Made by a program: the position numbers and the translations under genes. Positions 1-11,655 of a stretch of 64,000 nt of DNA are shown here, one piece after another; the first letter of the stretch is position 1; every line of letters begins with the position of its first letter. This DNA is from Corella eumyota (lineage: Eukaryota > Chordata > Ascidiacea > Phlebobranchia > Corellidae): contig OY720103.1 of assembly GCA_963082875.1 (NCBI GenBank), forward strand, positions 11,904,001 to 11,968,000. The letters run 5' to 3'. A model generated the notes under the pieces. The model searched no databases. It was given only the letters and a program-made list of their open reading frames with translations, and had not been told where the DNA came from.

Positions 1-250
1 AATATTTGTTTTTAATTAGAATAATATTTGTTGTTTAAGACTTAAAGCAAATATTTCAACATTTTTAATTTCAAGGCCATTGTGTTTTTAAAATTTTATG
101 TTTGTTTATGATGTCATAATGGTTTTAGAATGGTGACTCACAATGGAATTATTCTGGAAGGGAGGAGGAAAAGAGTTTTCTTTATGAGGTAGACTTTCTA
201 TAACTCTAAACTTTTGCAACTCAGATTACAAAACTTTTAAATTTTTTTAG

Positions 251-3200
251 ATTGTTTCGAACAAACGAAACAGCGTGGACGTCGACAAATGGGATTACTT
301 TGCTCGTGACTGCCACCACCTGGGCATTAAGAACGGATTCGACCATCGAAGGTTTATCCTCCATTTGAAGGTTTTAACAGTGGAGGGGGATTTACCTCAA
401 ATATGTGCAAGAGATAAGGTAAAATGTTTCAACTTGTATTTTATTTTTATTTATCCTCGATGTGGGAAAGTTGACCTTTACAACCTTTACATAGAGTAAC
501 ATTAGTTACCCCGATCCAGTCCCAAGTTGACTTTGACAGTTTAGGATATTATAGATTATAATTGCCCGATAATTATGCTGCTGATTAAGTGCTGGCTCAG
601 CAAAAGTTTATACCGTTTATAGTGCCTTACTCAAGGGCGCTTTAGCATAAAAGCAGTGGAGATCGAACCTATGACTTCATGTAGTAAACCTAGCATCGTA
701 ACCACTAAACTTATGCTGTTTATTTTAAAAAAAAAAGTATTTGTCATAGGCTATAAAAAGTTATAAAAAATTTACAGCAAGATGTAAAGGAACAAAGTAT
801 TTTGTTATTACACCCTTTGTCAGGTAGATTAAGTGTCGCCCCTATTATTCAACCCTTGCTAGGTGGATTAAGTGTTGCCCCTATTATCCACCCTTATAAC
901 ATGTTTAAATGCAGGAGGTTTTTAACCTGTACCAAATGTTCCACGTTCGTTATTCTCTGTTTAAAAGCGCGTACCAACATCATTGTAAAATCTCAGTTGA
1001 AGCCATGTAAGGGTACAGCATGAAAGCATGGGTGTCTAAAGTTTATAAAACTCTATTTTATTAGGTTTGTTATCATTCTGAATGGCATACTCACTTAATA
1101 TGGCACATAAATATTTTCACACATATTTTTGGCTAATCAACAATGATTAATGTCTGTTTAATTAATCATAGTTAAATAAAATTCGATAATATTCTTCATA
1201 TACTTTTAATATGAATTTATGGACAACTTTTTGGCCAACAAAAATGTTATTTTGTTGGGTTTTTATTAACTTTATTAAAACCAAATTAATCAGAATCTAG
1301 ATCACTTAATTACCACTTAAAATTTAATTATCTAAATAATTGATAATTAGTAAAATTTGAAATTAAAAACTTAAATTAAAGTTAATGGCACTCTATACTT
1401 AACCACAAATAAACAAACCTTTAAATTTTATTTAAAATTAATAAAGTTAAACAAATTAAAATTCATTATTAAATTCTTGTTATATTTGCTATTTTATAAT
1501 TCAAAAAATCGACATTTAGCATTTTAAAAGTTAAACAAAAAAGTGATAAAAAAGTTTAAACAAAAACAACATTTGATTAATTAGGTTGTGCAGGAAATAA
1601 TTAAATTTACCTTTACAATTAATGATTTTAATTTAACACACAATTAAAAAAAAAAATTAAAAAAAATTGTCAAAATAATATTTCAAATATTTTTATATAA
1701 ATATGAAGTTTAAATAAATTAATTCAGACACCGAAATATTTTTGTTTATTATAGGAATGTAGCAACTTATACGAGATGTTTCACACTAGAAGTTTATTGC
1801 ATATGAGAGCTTATAAACATAGAGTTAGTGTGGCTACTGAGGCAATGTAAGGTTGTTAGTTATGTTTTTAATAAATTAATTAATTAGTTTAATTTTCGGT
1901 TCTAAAAAAATAAAACCAATCAAAAAAATAAATAAATTAGCGTTCTCTAGATTCTGATTAATTTAATTTTAATACTTATAACACAATTATATTAAACATA
2001 ATAACATTAACATTATGCATGTTGTATTAATTTCTAATTAATAACATTATTATTTTTTTCACATTTTTTTATTTTTGTGTTTTATTTTTATTTGTTTATA
2101 ATTCTTATTTTAAATATAATTTAAAATTTTCGATAAAAAATTAGTTTTAAATTTCTTAAATTTAAATTTTTTGTTTTAAATTTTTTTATTTTGATATAGG
2201 ATTTGTGATGCAATGTGCTTGGCTAACGACCATATTAAACTAAGAGGGGAAAATGGAAAACAACTGAAAATATCTGAGACTGTTACTGACATGACTGCTT
2301 TTATTAAACTCACTGATTTTGTGAGTTTACCTAATTTTATTTTTTAGTTGATTATTCTAGATATGGAAAGGTTGACTTTACAGCCTAAACAAAGAGAAAC
2401 ATTTGTTACCCCGACCCAGTCTCGAGTTGGCTGTGGTAGTTTAAGATGTTATTGATTATAATAATTAAGCTGCTGATTAAGTGTTGGCTCAGCAAGAGTT
2501 TATATTGTTTATAGGGCCTAACTTAAAGGCACTACAGTATGGAAGCAGTGGGATTGAACCTAGAACCTCATGTTGTCAAACCAAATGTTTAATTACTAAA
2601 CAACTGAACAAAAATTTTTTCTATTAAACTAATAAAATATTTTATGTCTAGATCTTCTTCCAAATTCTTTATTCTGACAACGAGCATCCCGATATGATGG
2701 AAGCAAAATCGATCCTGGATCGAATCCAAAGAAGGAATTTGTATCAATTTGTCCATTCTGCAACATCTTCAACTAACATTGGTGGCTCAGTAAGTTAGAT
2801 TATACTGTTTAAATTATAGTTATACAATACATAATAACATTATACCTATACTTAATCAGCAGCATAATTATCGGGTGATTATAATCAATCCTAAACTGGC
2901 AAACTCAACTTGAGACTGGGTCAGGGTAACTGATGTTACTCTATGTTAAGTTGTGCATTTGACCTTCCCACATTGAGGATAAATAAATAAATTTCACATC
3001 GAGGATAAATAAATATATGCAACATTTAAAATTTGGTGATTTTTTGTTTAGCTTAATGACAGGAATTTAATGCAGAAGGAAATTTGTGAATTTTCATTAA
3101 ACAAACTACAGAATGAAGACATCTTTGTTCATGTGAGTTAAGTTTTATTTTAATTGTGAAAACTTAATTTATTTAAGTTTTGTTGATTGTGTTCTTTTAA

Positions 3201-4609
3201 GCTACTTGTAAAAGGGTGAATAGTGTGGCATTGGTGCGGCTCTAACCCGAAACCCTTTAGCGTGTTTAAGCTATCAGTAAACACTGGGCTCAAGGGTGAA
3301 TAGTGTGGCATTGGTGCGGCTCGAACCCCAAACCTTTTGGTGTGTTTAAGCTATCTGTAAACGCTGGGCTCAAGGGCGAATATTGTGGCATTGGTGCGAC
3401 TCGAATCCGAAACTTTTTAATGTGTTTAAGCTATCTGTAAACGCTTGGCTCAAGGGTGAATAATGTGGCATTGGTGTGAACCTGAAACCTTTAAGCTCAT
3501 AGTTAGATGCCATGACCGGTATACTACACTACTGGATTAAAAATATTGATATGAACACTAGTGTGATTTTGTTATGGGCTTATCGTGGTATAGTTAATAA
3601 GTTGAATTTAATAAATTTTAATTTTACACTAGGTGAAGAAAGTAAATTATGGGATGAAGGAGAAGAATCCGTGTGAAAAGTTTTTGTTTTATGATAAATT
3701 AAACCCCAATAAACCCTACATGATAAGGAAAGAGGAGGTTTCCACCATGCTGCCAGCTCATTTTCAGGTGAAATGAAACTTAGTTGATTACACCTACTTC
3801 TAAAAAAACCCATATACTTTACAATCCTAAAAAAAATGGTCAAACAAATTCTATGGCTGTTGCTAGTTTTCTCTTTTTCTCTCATACTTTACGATCCTTA
3901 GTTTTTTGGGGCCGTGAAGTGATCCCGGTCTTTTAACCAATAGTCATTTGCCTTAAAACGCCATTTCATCTACAATAAATAGATTGAAAAAATTACAATG
4001 TTTTTTAATTTAATTTATTTTCATTGTTAATACTTGTAGGATGTTGTATTGGAGGTTTACTGTAAGGACAAAGACAAGAAAGATCTCGCCAAAGATTGTT
4101 TCATAGCTTGGTGCAAATACAAGAAACTTAACATCAACAAGGTTACTGCTTTGTATTTATTTATCCTCAATGTGATCTAAACTTGAGTTAAATTTGTTAC
4201 CCCGACCCAGTCTTGAGTTGCCTGTGGCAGTTTGAAATATTATAAAGATTATAATTGCCCGATAATTATGCTGCTGATTAAGTGCTGGCTCAGCAGAAGT
4301 TTATACATTTATAAATCCTTACTTAAGGCTCCAGCAGCATGGACGCAGTGGGGATTTAACCCAAGACCTCATGCAGTAAGGCCAAGTGTCCTTCTATTTG
4401 CTGGTTGCTTTTTGTTTTTAAAGTTACCTGAAATAAAATTTTTAATGAAAACTTCTTTATTTTAACCCAATTTAAAACAAATTTTGACCCAATAATTCAA
4501 TTATTGTTGTTACTAGGGCAACGATTCAACATTGACCCCATTAAAAAGGTCGCCACAACCTGGCAGTATAACCCCATCTGCTGTCAAAAAAATAAAATTA
4601 AATTTTTAA
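251..4609 (+). CDS. SAMHD1-like dNTP triphosphohydrolase, copy A (3' part; 5' exons lie left of the window)
   Basis: Exons read as 251-418, 1755-1846, 2200-2320, 2652-2789, 3052-3132, 3633-3767, 4040-4141 and 4517-4609 (stop TAA 4607-4609), all with GT/AG borders and matching phases. The product is the C-terminal half of a SAMHD1-type dNTP triphosphohydrolase, an HD-domain enzyme that cuts dNTPs to deoxynucleoside plus triphosphate. The first visible exon has the [15 protein letters not shown] block holding the metal-binding Asp equivalent to human D311. Later exons match the helical C-lobe ([34 protein letters not shown]). The last exon has an S/T-P-x-K motif (TPLK) in line with the human CDK site T592. 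The HD motif must be in exons outside the window. All visible exons are open, so it is probably a working paralogue of copy B rather than a pseudogene. Confidence 0.85.
449..718 (-). mobile_element. SINE family 1, near full length
   Basis: Reverse copy in the first visible intron of SAMHD1 copy A. The tail end (TTTATCCTCGATGTGGG) is at the left and a worn tRNA-like head at the right, with the B-box complement around 660. Confidence 0.75.
719..1754. other. intron remainder of SAMHD1 copy A, AT-rich
   Basis: At 805-900 a motif of about 45 bases (AGGTGGATTAAGTGTTGCC and variants) is repeated twice, and 1100-1740 is very AT-rich. The short open frame at 802-1023 starts on TTG and lies inside this repeat. 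I see no gene or RNA. Confidence 0.5.
2352..2608 (-). mobile_element. SINE family 1, reverse copy
   Basis: Intron of SAMHD1 copy A. The body motifs (GACCCAGTCTCGAGTTG, CTGCTGATTAAGTG) are clear; the head is decayed. Confidence 0.7.
2853..2990 (+). mobile_element. SINE family 1, 3' fragment
   Basis: Only the body and tail remain (AATCAGCAGCATAATTATCG to the GAGGATAAATAA tail). The tail unit is repeated just after, near 2995-3012. It lies in an intron of SAMHD1 copy A. Confidence 0.7.
3211..3530 (-). repeat. 80-bp tandem array of repeat family 2, four units
   Basis: Units begin at 3211, 3291, 3371 and 3451 (CAAGGGTGAATAGTGTGGC and variants), an exact 80-base period. Each holds the complement of a tRNA-like B box (GGTTCGAGTCGCACC on the other strand). 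Dispersed single copies occur at 30128, 47460 and 57612. Confidence 0.8.
4152..4390 (-). mobile_element. SINE family 1, reverse copy
   Basis: Last intron of SAMHD1 copy A. The tail region has lost about 15 bases after TTTATCCTCAATGTG; the body is typical. Confidence 0.7.
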
Positions 4610-5972
4610 AAACAAGTTTTCTAAATTTTTTCCAATTTTTTAATAATCAAATACCTGAAATAATACCTTTGTTACCTGCTCAGTACATTACTCTTTACCT
4701 CTTCATTTTAAGTTTTATTGTACTTTTATAAGGAAGCTGTTACTTCATTTTTTGAATTTTAAGTTTTATTGTTGGATTATAAACTAGACTTTTTAAAAAC
4801 TTTTTAATTAATTATTTAAATTATTTTTAGGTTTATAGTTTTGTTCTTACTACTTTTTATTCTTCTTTCCCAGGTTTTTTACTTTTTTTTACTGAATTAA
4901 ATGTTCTTAAATTAGATTTTAGATTTTTAAATTTATTTATTCAAAATTTTAAAGAATGCCATAATATATAGAAGCCTTATTTTATAAATTATTAATTTAT
5001 TTGGTATTTTGTGGTGTTAAAGTATTCAAAATTTTAGATAATCTGATTTTGTATTTATTTTGTTATTTAAATTGTATATTAATATATCTACGCAGATGTT
5101 TTAAAATAATTAAATGTCTTTTTTTAAGCTTTAGTCTTCTAAATTTTAAAGCAAAATATTTGTATGCAATTTAAATTCTTCAGTGCTTTAAATTAATATT
5201 TTAAGCTAATTAATTTCGTTTGCTTGTAGTCATAATATAATTAAGCTAAAAACTTTTAGTCTTAATCGTTTTACAAGATTATATTACTTTTTATTTTGTA
5301 TATGCATCTATTCTCGATGTGGGAAGGTCGAATGCGCGACCTAAACGTAGAGTAATATCAGTTGCCCTGACACAATCTCAAGTTGCCTGTGGCAGTTTGG
5401 GATATTATAGATTATAAATGCCCGATAATTAAGCTGCTTGTTAAGTGCTGGCTCAGCATGAGTATATACCGTTTATAGTGCCTTACTTAAGGGCGCTACT
5501 GCTTGAGATCACTGGGAATCAAACCCGGGTCCCCATGTAGTGTAGGAAGTGTTTTAAACTGTATTGTATTACAAATATATTAGGATAAGATTTCTAACAA
5601 AGCACAAATGATAAATTATTGTACAATTTATAAAATTACCAATTAACGTTTGTGTAACATACTTATTGTAAAGTCATCAACATATTTTGCTTTAGTTAAA
5701 CAATTAGTAAAAAATAATGTAACACCTGTTCATATTTCAGTTATAACCTCGACTCTGATCAGCTGTTTTATTTCTTCGGCAATTTTAAAAATGTAAACAA
5801 ACTTCATATTTAAGTTGCAAGTTTAACGAAATGAATTCATTCCGAGCTAGGAGTTCGGGATTTAGATTTTGTGTTCGATTGTATTTTAACTGGCTTAGAG
5901 TTGACGAAGTTTTGAACTTGGTTAAAATCAACGAACGTTTGGAAGTTTTCGTTTTTCGTTAAAATTAAGAAA
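4610..5972. other. SAMHD1 intergenic stretch: 3' flank of copy A and 5' flank of copy B
   Basis: AT-rich DNA with one SINE copy at 5310-5552. At 5740-5972 the composition becomes more mixed, just before the copy B start codon, and this is the likely promoter or leader. An ATG at 5831 opens a short frame that does not join the enzyme's frame. No other gene is seen. Confidence 0.5.
5310..5552 (-). mobile_element. SINE family 1, reverse copy
   Basis: Lies between the two SAMHD1 genes. It keeps the long tail form GGTCGAATGCGCGACCTAAA, and the head is cut off after GTGTAGGAAGTGTT. Confidence 0.75.
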
Positions 5973-8900
5973 ATGGCAAATCAGGATGAGGAGAATGGTT
6001 TTAAGGTAGTTTAGTTAAATTTTGGTTTTATTTAAAAATAATCTAATAAATGCAAGAAGCAGGTTTCTTTTAGGAGTTTGACCCTCTTTGCTTTTATGCT
6101 TTAGGAGCCTTGAGCAGTTGAGTAAGGCAAGTAAACTGGCAGTGTGGTGTAGTGGTAAGAACACTTGCTACACCACACATGGGGTCATGGGTTTAATCCC
6201 CACTTTTCTCATGCTGTAGCACCCTTAAGTAAGATGCTATAAATGGTATGAACTCCTGCTGAGCCAACACCTAATCAGCAGCTTAATTACCAGACAATTA
6301 TATTCTATAATATTCCAAACTGCCACAGGCAACTCGAGACTGGGTGGGGTAACTGATGTTACTCTGGGTTTAGGTTGTGAAGTAAACCTTTTCATAGCAG
6401 GAATAATTAAAGATAAACAAACGAACTTTATTTTAAAATATAATTTGACTTCAAAATCAGATTTCAACATTAAAAAAATCACAGAATTAAAATTGTATTT
6501 TTTTCTAGGTTTTCAATGACTCGGTGCATGGCCCCATCTGTCTTAACAACCTCCTGGTTAAAATCATCGACACCCCCCAGTTTCAAAGGTTGAGGAACAT
6601 AAAACAACTTGGGGCCAACTATTTTGTTTATCCTGGTGCCACCCACAACAGATTTGAGCACAGTATTGGGTAGAATTCTTTATTGTATTTAATCCCTTTT
6701 AATGTTGAAAGATTGACCCCACGACTAAAACTTTATATAACATTTGTTAACTCGATGCAATTTGAGATAACTTGATTTTTAAATAAACACATTTTTTAGT
6801 AGTTTTATGATTTGAGAAAAGTATTTATGCTTTATTTTTTGTAATATATAATATATACATCCACAAATAATTATGCTAAAAAACAAAGGCTTTTACTTAA
6901 TTCTATAGAACAAGTTATCTAGCTGGTGAGGTAGCGAGACATTTACAACGAAAACAACCAAAACTTAACATCACAAATGAAGATATTTTGTGTGTGGAGA
7001 TTGCAGGACTTTGCCATGATTTGGGTGAGTTGTATAAAATATATTGGCAACAATTTAGACCTTTAACTAGAGCTAGATATAAACTCAAATTTTTTCAATA
7101 GGATAAATTTTTAACATTTTTATCTTTAGGACATGGACCGTTCTCCCATATGTTTGATTTAAATTTCCTGCCAAGATTTAAACAGGAAACCTCTTGGACT
7201 GTAAGTTTGTGTTATTTTATCTTCTATATATTTTTATCCTTGATGTGGGAAGGTCGAATGCGCGACCTAAACATGGAGTAACATCAGTTACTCAGACCCA
7301 GTCTTAAGTTGCCTGTGTGACCCAGTCTTAAGTTAACCAAACTGACCAAGTCTTAAGTTAACTTTTGCAGTTTGGAATATTATTGATTATAGTTGTCTGA
7401 TAATTATGCTGCTGATTAATTGCTAGCTCAGCAGGAGTTTATACTGTATATAGCACATTACTCTATTATACTGTATATAGCATACTGTATTATACTGTAT
7501 ATAGCACATTAGGAGTTTATAGCACATTACTCAAGTGCACTACAGGATGAAATTACTTCCTCGTGTTGTGTAGGAAGTGTTCTGACTTCGACACCATGCT
7601 GCCGGTTATAAATACTAATGCGCATGAATTTGCTTGTTTTACAAATTTTTATTGTAAAAAAAAGTAACAAAAATGTTAATAAAAATACAGCAAATGTTTA
7701 AATTTTAATATGTAATTTTTTAGCATGAAGAAGGATCAATTAAGATGCTGGATCATCTGATAAAAGAAAACAATTTAATGAGTGAACTTGAGAAATACAA
7801 CTTGTTCGAAAAAGATGTTATTTTTATTAAGGAACTCATCTTTGGACAACTACCAGGGACCCAGAATGGTGTGGTAAGACTTTAATTTATTTCAGTGATC
7901 TATTTATTTCTATTATTATATTGTGTTAAAGTTATTAAAATATTAAAATTAAATGTTGATAAATCAAGGTTTCACCGGCAGCGTGGTGTAGTTGTAAGAA
8001 CACTTGCTACACCACACATGGATCGTGGGTTCAATTCCCACTGCTCTCATACTGTAGCGCCTTTAAGTAATGCGCTATAAACGGTATGAACTCCTGCTGA
8101 GCCAGCACTTAATCAGCAGCTTAATTATTGGGCAATTATAATCTATAATATCCCAAACTGACAAAGGCAACTCGAGACTGGGTTGGAGTAACTGATGTTA
8201 CTTTATGTTTAAGTCGCGCATTCGACCTTCTCACATCGAGAATAAAGATATACAGAAGGGTAACTGAAGTTCTATTATTAAATAAAATAGTCAACAGCCT
8301 GTCTTATGGTCGGCATTTTAATTGTTGTAATATGGTTGCAACTCATATGGTTGCAACTGTAATATGGTTTGCAACTGTAATATGGTTGCAACTGTAATAT
8401 GGTTGCAACTTGTAATATGGTTGCAAAATACATAAAACTTCCATTTGTGGTGCTGGTAAATTATTGCAAGCAAATATTAGTTGAGAGTTGCAACCATATT
8501 ATGACAATTAAAAATGCTAACTTAAGGGCGGGCTATGGACTTCTATTTAATTTATTATATTTGTAATGAAATTTGTATTTGAACTTAAGTTATTGCACCC
8601 TAATATATTAACAAATGTAGACAGCTTTATTGTTAAAGTAATATTTGTTTTTTACACAATTGTAGACAGCTTTATTGGTAAAGTAATATTTGTTTTTAAT
8701 TAGACTTAAAGCAAATATTTCAACATTTTTAACTTCAAGGCCATTGTGTTTTTAAAATTTTATGTTTGTTTATGATGTCATAATGGTTTTAGAATGGTGA
8801 CTCACAATGGAATTATTCTGGAAGGGGGGAGGAAAAGAGTTTTCTTTATGAGGTAGACTTTCTATAACTCTAAACTTTTGCAACTCAGATTACAAAACTT

Positions 8901-11655
8901 TTAAATTTTTTTAGATTGTTTCGAACAAACGAAACAGCGTCGACGTCGACAAATGGGATTACTTTGCTCGTGACTGCCACCACCTGGGCATTAAGAACGG
9001 GTTTGATCATCGAAGGTTTATCCTCCATTTGAAGGTTTTAACAGTGGAGGAGGATTTACCTCAAATATGTGCAAGAGATAAGGTGAAATTTATACTAAAT
9101 ATTTAAAAAAAAAAACTATTTTGTGCCAATTGATGAGATTCAATCTACTTTTGTTTAGATCGCTTATAATGAATTGTTGAAATGTAAACTATACTTGTGC
9201 TACCATTGTGTACCAATGTAAGCCTTTTGGTTAACCCCTCAATTGAAAAATTAACCTTTGATTTTGTTTAGCTTATTGTTAAATTTCTACAATGAAAGTT
9301 AAATATTTGTTTTTATTGCTGTTCAGCCCGCTGGGTAAGCCCCAACGTTAAAACTGTTATCAAACTAATCAGTTTCATTTTCAACAAATGTTTTTTGTTA
9401 TAGGAATGTTACAACCTGTACGAAATGTTCCACACTAGAAGTTTATTGCATATGAGAGCATACCAGCATAAAGTTAAGGTGGCTGTAGAGAAAATGTGAG
9501 TAATAAATGATTTAAAAAAATTTTATAAGGCTAATAATAAAAAAATTCTGTAGAAACATTTTAAAAGCATTGCTAAAATATTTTTATAGGATTTGTGATG
9601 CGATGTTCCTGGCTAACAATCATATTAAACTAAGAGGGGAAAATGGAAAACAACTGAAAATATCTGAGACTGTTACTGACATGACTGTTTTTACAGAGCT
9701 CACTGACTTTGTAAGTGTTTTATTAAAAATCCTTGATGTGTGAAGGTTGACTTCACAACTTAAACCCAGAGTAACATCTGTTCCCTGTCCCAGTATTAAG
9801 TTAACTTTGGTAGTTTGGGATATTATAGATTATAATTGCCCGATGATTAAGCTGCTGATTAAATGTTAGCTTAGCAGCAGTTTATAACATTTTTGGTGTC
9901 TTACTCCAGGGGGTTAAAGCATAAGAGCAATGGAGATCAAACCCAGGGCCTTAACTATTAATAAATGGTAAAAATTTAATAAAAATACTTGCCTTATAAA
10001 AAGAAATAATTTGGTATTTAACTGCAATATTTATTTAAAATGTTTTTATTTGGCAATTTCCTCACTATGCATAAAATGTATTTAATTTTTTACAAACAAA
10101 ATATTTTTTGCAGATCTTCTTTCAAATTCTTAATTCTGACAACAACCATGATGATATGGTACAGGCAAAATCAATTTTGAAGCGAATTCAGAAACGAGAT
10201 TTGTATCAGTTTGTCGGCTCTGTTACTCTGCCAGAAAAAACAGATAAATCAGTGGATTCTTTTGTACTTTTAAACTTAAATGTTTTTATTTATTTTTATT
10301 ATAAAGTTTATAACTTTTCAACCTAAACATAAAATGACATCAGTTACCCCGACGTCTTAAGTTGACTTGGCCAGTTTGAGATATAAAAGATTTTTTTGGG
10401 TTGATGTTTAAGTTGATGATTAAGTGTTGGCTTAGCTGTTTATACCATTTATAGCACCTTACTTTGGAAAGCTATGGATTTTCAATTTAAAACATTTTAA
10501 AATATTGCTGAAATCTTCCTATTTTTAATTTTATTGCTTTGTTTAGTTTAACGACATTCAGGAATTTTTGGACAAAACTCCAGACCATGTTTTCACAAAA
10601 GTGGGTTGTTAATAAAACTTTTGATTTTTCCTTTTGATTCATATAAAAAGAAACTTTGAAACACATTTATTTAAGATAAAGAAAGTGAATTATGGGATGA
10701 AAAAAGAAAACCCGTGTGAAAAGTTTTTGTTCTACACCAAGTCTGATCCGAACACAGCTCACAGGATTCCAAAAGAAGAGGTTTCAAAATTGTTGCCCGC
10801 TTATTTCCAAGTAAGTATCGTGTTTGTTAGATTTGAAGTTGGTCTTATTTTACTTTTAGTATTAAATTTTTTTCAGACTTGTTTTGTGCTTTGATATTTG
10901 TGTAAGGTAAGTAGTTGGTTGCATGTCCTATGATCGGCATTTGAATTGTCATAATATGGTCACAACCCTCAACTGATATTTGTAATTTGTCCATGCACAA
11001 CAAACGACAGTTTTGTTTCTTTTAAAGGCCTATATATTGGACTTATATATATTATTGTAACAAATAGTGTCATCACTTAGTTTGTCCTCAATTATTTGGC
11101 ACCATTTACTTTGCCTTTAAATTAATGATAAGTCTGGACCCGCTGATAAGGGCGTCACTGTTTTATGTAGAGTGGCATTGTTAACAACCTGCTAAACGGT
11201 TGTGTAAAGTTATTGTGTTGTGCATTTTTGCTCGTAAATAAATATTGTACGCTGAACTCTGTGCGAGGTTACAGTTACGCTGCAGAGACGAAATACGTTA
11301 CAATATTTACTTACCTCCATCAAACCTTCATCAAATCATTGTTGATACTTGTTCATTTTTGTAGGACGAAGTGCTTGAAATTTATTGCAAGGAAAAGGAG
11401 AACAAAGAGCTTGCCAAAGATTGGTTTGATGCTTGGTGCAAACATAAGAAACTTAAACCTAACAAAGTAAAATTTATTGAAAAATTGAATAATTTAAAAT
11501 AATTAAAATTACTTTATTTAAAAAGTAAGTACAAAAATAATTGTCCAATGTTATATTTTTGTTACCAGGGCAACCTTGATTCAACTGTGAGTCCAGTGAA
11601 GCGGCCACCACAAGGTGGAGGTGGTGACCAACCTGCTGCTAAGAGAGCTTGTTAA
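5973..11655 (+). CDS. SAMHD1: SAMHD1-like dNTP triphosphohydrolase, copy B (complete, 475 aa)
   Basis: Exons 5973-6005, 6509-6669, 6909-7024, 7130-7200, 7724-7873, 8915-9082, 9404-9495, 9590-9710, 10114-10251, 10547-10600, 10676-10810, 11365-11466 and 11569-11655 sum to 1428 nt in frame. The protein opens [20 protein letters not shown], so the HD core begins almost at once: the N-terminal SAM domain and nuclear signal of human SAMHD1 (626 aa) are absent. Metal-site residues are visible: His in RFEHSIGTSYL, the HD pair in [10 protein letters not shown], a further His in SWTHEEGS, and Asp in [11 protein letters not shown]. The C-terminus has SPVK, a full CDK consensus at the place of human T592. 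Expected role: tetrameric, dGTP-stimulated hydrolysis of dNTPs. The donor at 10251 (GTGGAT) is the least certain border. Confidence 0.92.
6138..6418 (+). mobile_element. SINE family 1, full length
   Basis: Intron 1 of SAMHD1 copy B. The head GGCAGTGTGGTGTAGTGGTAA carries an A box, and the B box is GGGTTTAATCCCC. Confidence 0.85.
7222..7602 (-). mobile_element. SINE family 1 with internal tandem expansions
   Basis: About 110 bases longer than other copies. GACCCAGTCTTAAGTT is repeated three times near 7295-7350, and TATACTGTATATAGCA is repeated near 7440-7515. The head end reads ACCATGCTGCCGG. Confidence 0.8.
7977..8252 (+). mobile_element. SINE family 1, full length
   Basis: In intron 5 of SAMHD1 copy B. 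Intact head GGCAGCGTGGTGTAGTTGTAA, B box GGGTTCAATTCCC, and tail ACATCGAGAATAAAG. Confidence 0.85.
8293..8535. repeat. MITE-like element as an inverted pair with a 17-bp tandem core
   Basis: The left arm (GGTCGGCATTTTAATTGTTG, then GTAATATGGTTGCAACT repeated about five times) and the right arm (GTTGCAACCATATTATGAC, AATTAAAAATGC) are reverse complements. They flank the CACCACAAA-type motif, seen here as TTTGTGGTGCTGG. The whole could fold as a hairpin. Confidence 0.7.
9727..9952 (-). mobile_element. SINE family 1, reverse, decayed
   Basis: In the intron after exon 8 of SAMHD1 copy B. The head is lost after GAGATCAAACCCAGGGCC. Confidence 0.65.
10284..10475 (-). mobile_element. SINE family 1, reverse, strongly decayed
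   Basis: In the intron after exon 9 of SAMHD1 copy B. Recognised from AACCTAAACATAAAATGACATCAGTTACCCCGAC-type tail order, CTTAAGTTGACTTGG and TGATTAAGTGTTGGC. Confidence 0.55.
10918..11075 (+). repeat. MITE-like repeat
   Basis: Contains GGCATTTGAATTGTCATAAT, ATGGTCACAACCCTCAACTG and CACAACAAACGACAG, matching the 15088 and 46832 copies in the same order. It is in the intron before the penultimate exon of SAMHD1 copy B. Confidence 0.65.

Noticed and set aside
802-1023. Short ORF in the first intron of SAMHD1 copy A
   Set aside because: Begins with TTG, covers a small direct repeat, and lacks splice or protein support.
251-4609. SAMHD1 copy A as a pseudogene
   Set aside because: All eight visible exons are open with good splice sites and phases; only the last exon diverges, and it still ends in a basic tail with a TPLK site.
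6138-6215. tRNA gene candidate with A and B boxes
   Set aside because: No acceptor stem or proper anticodon arm can be paired, and the same head occurs in many SINE copies followed by the SINE body.
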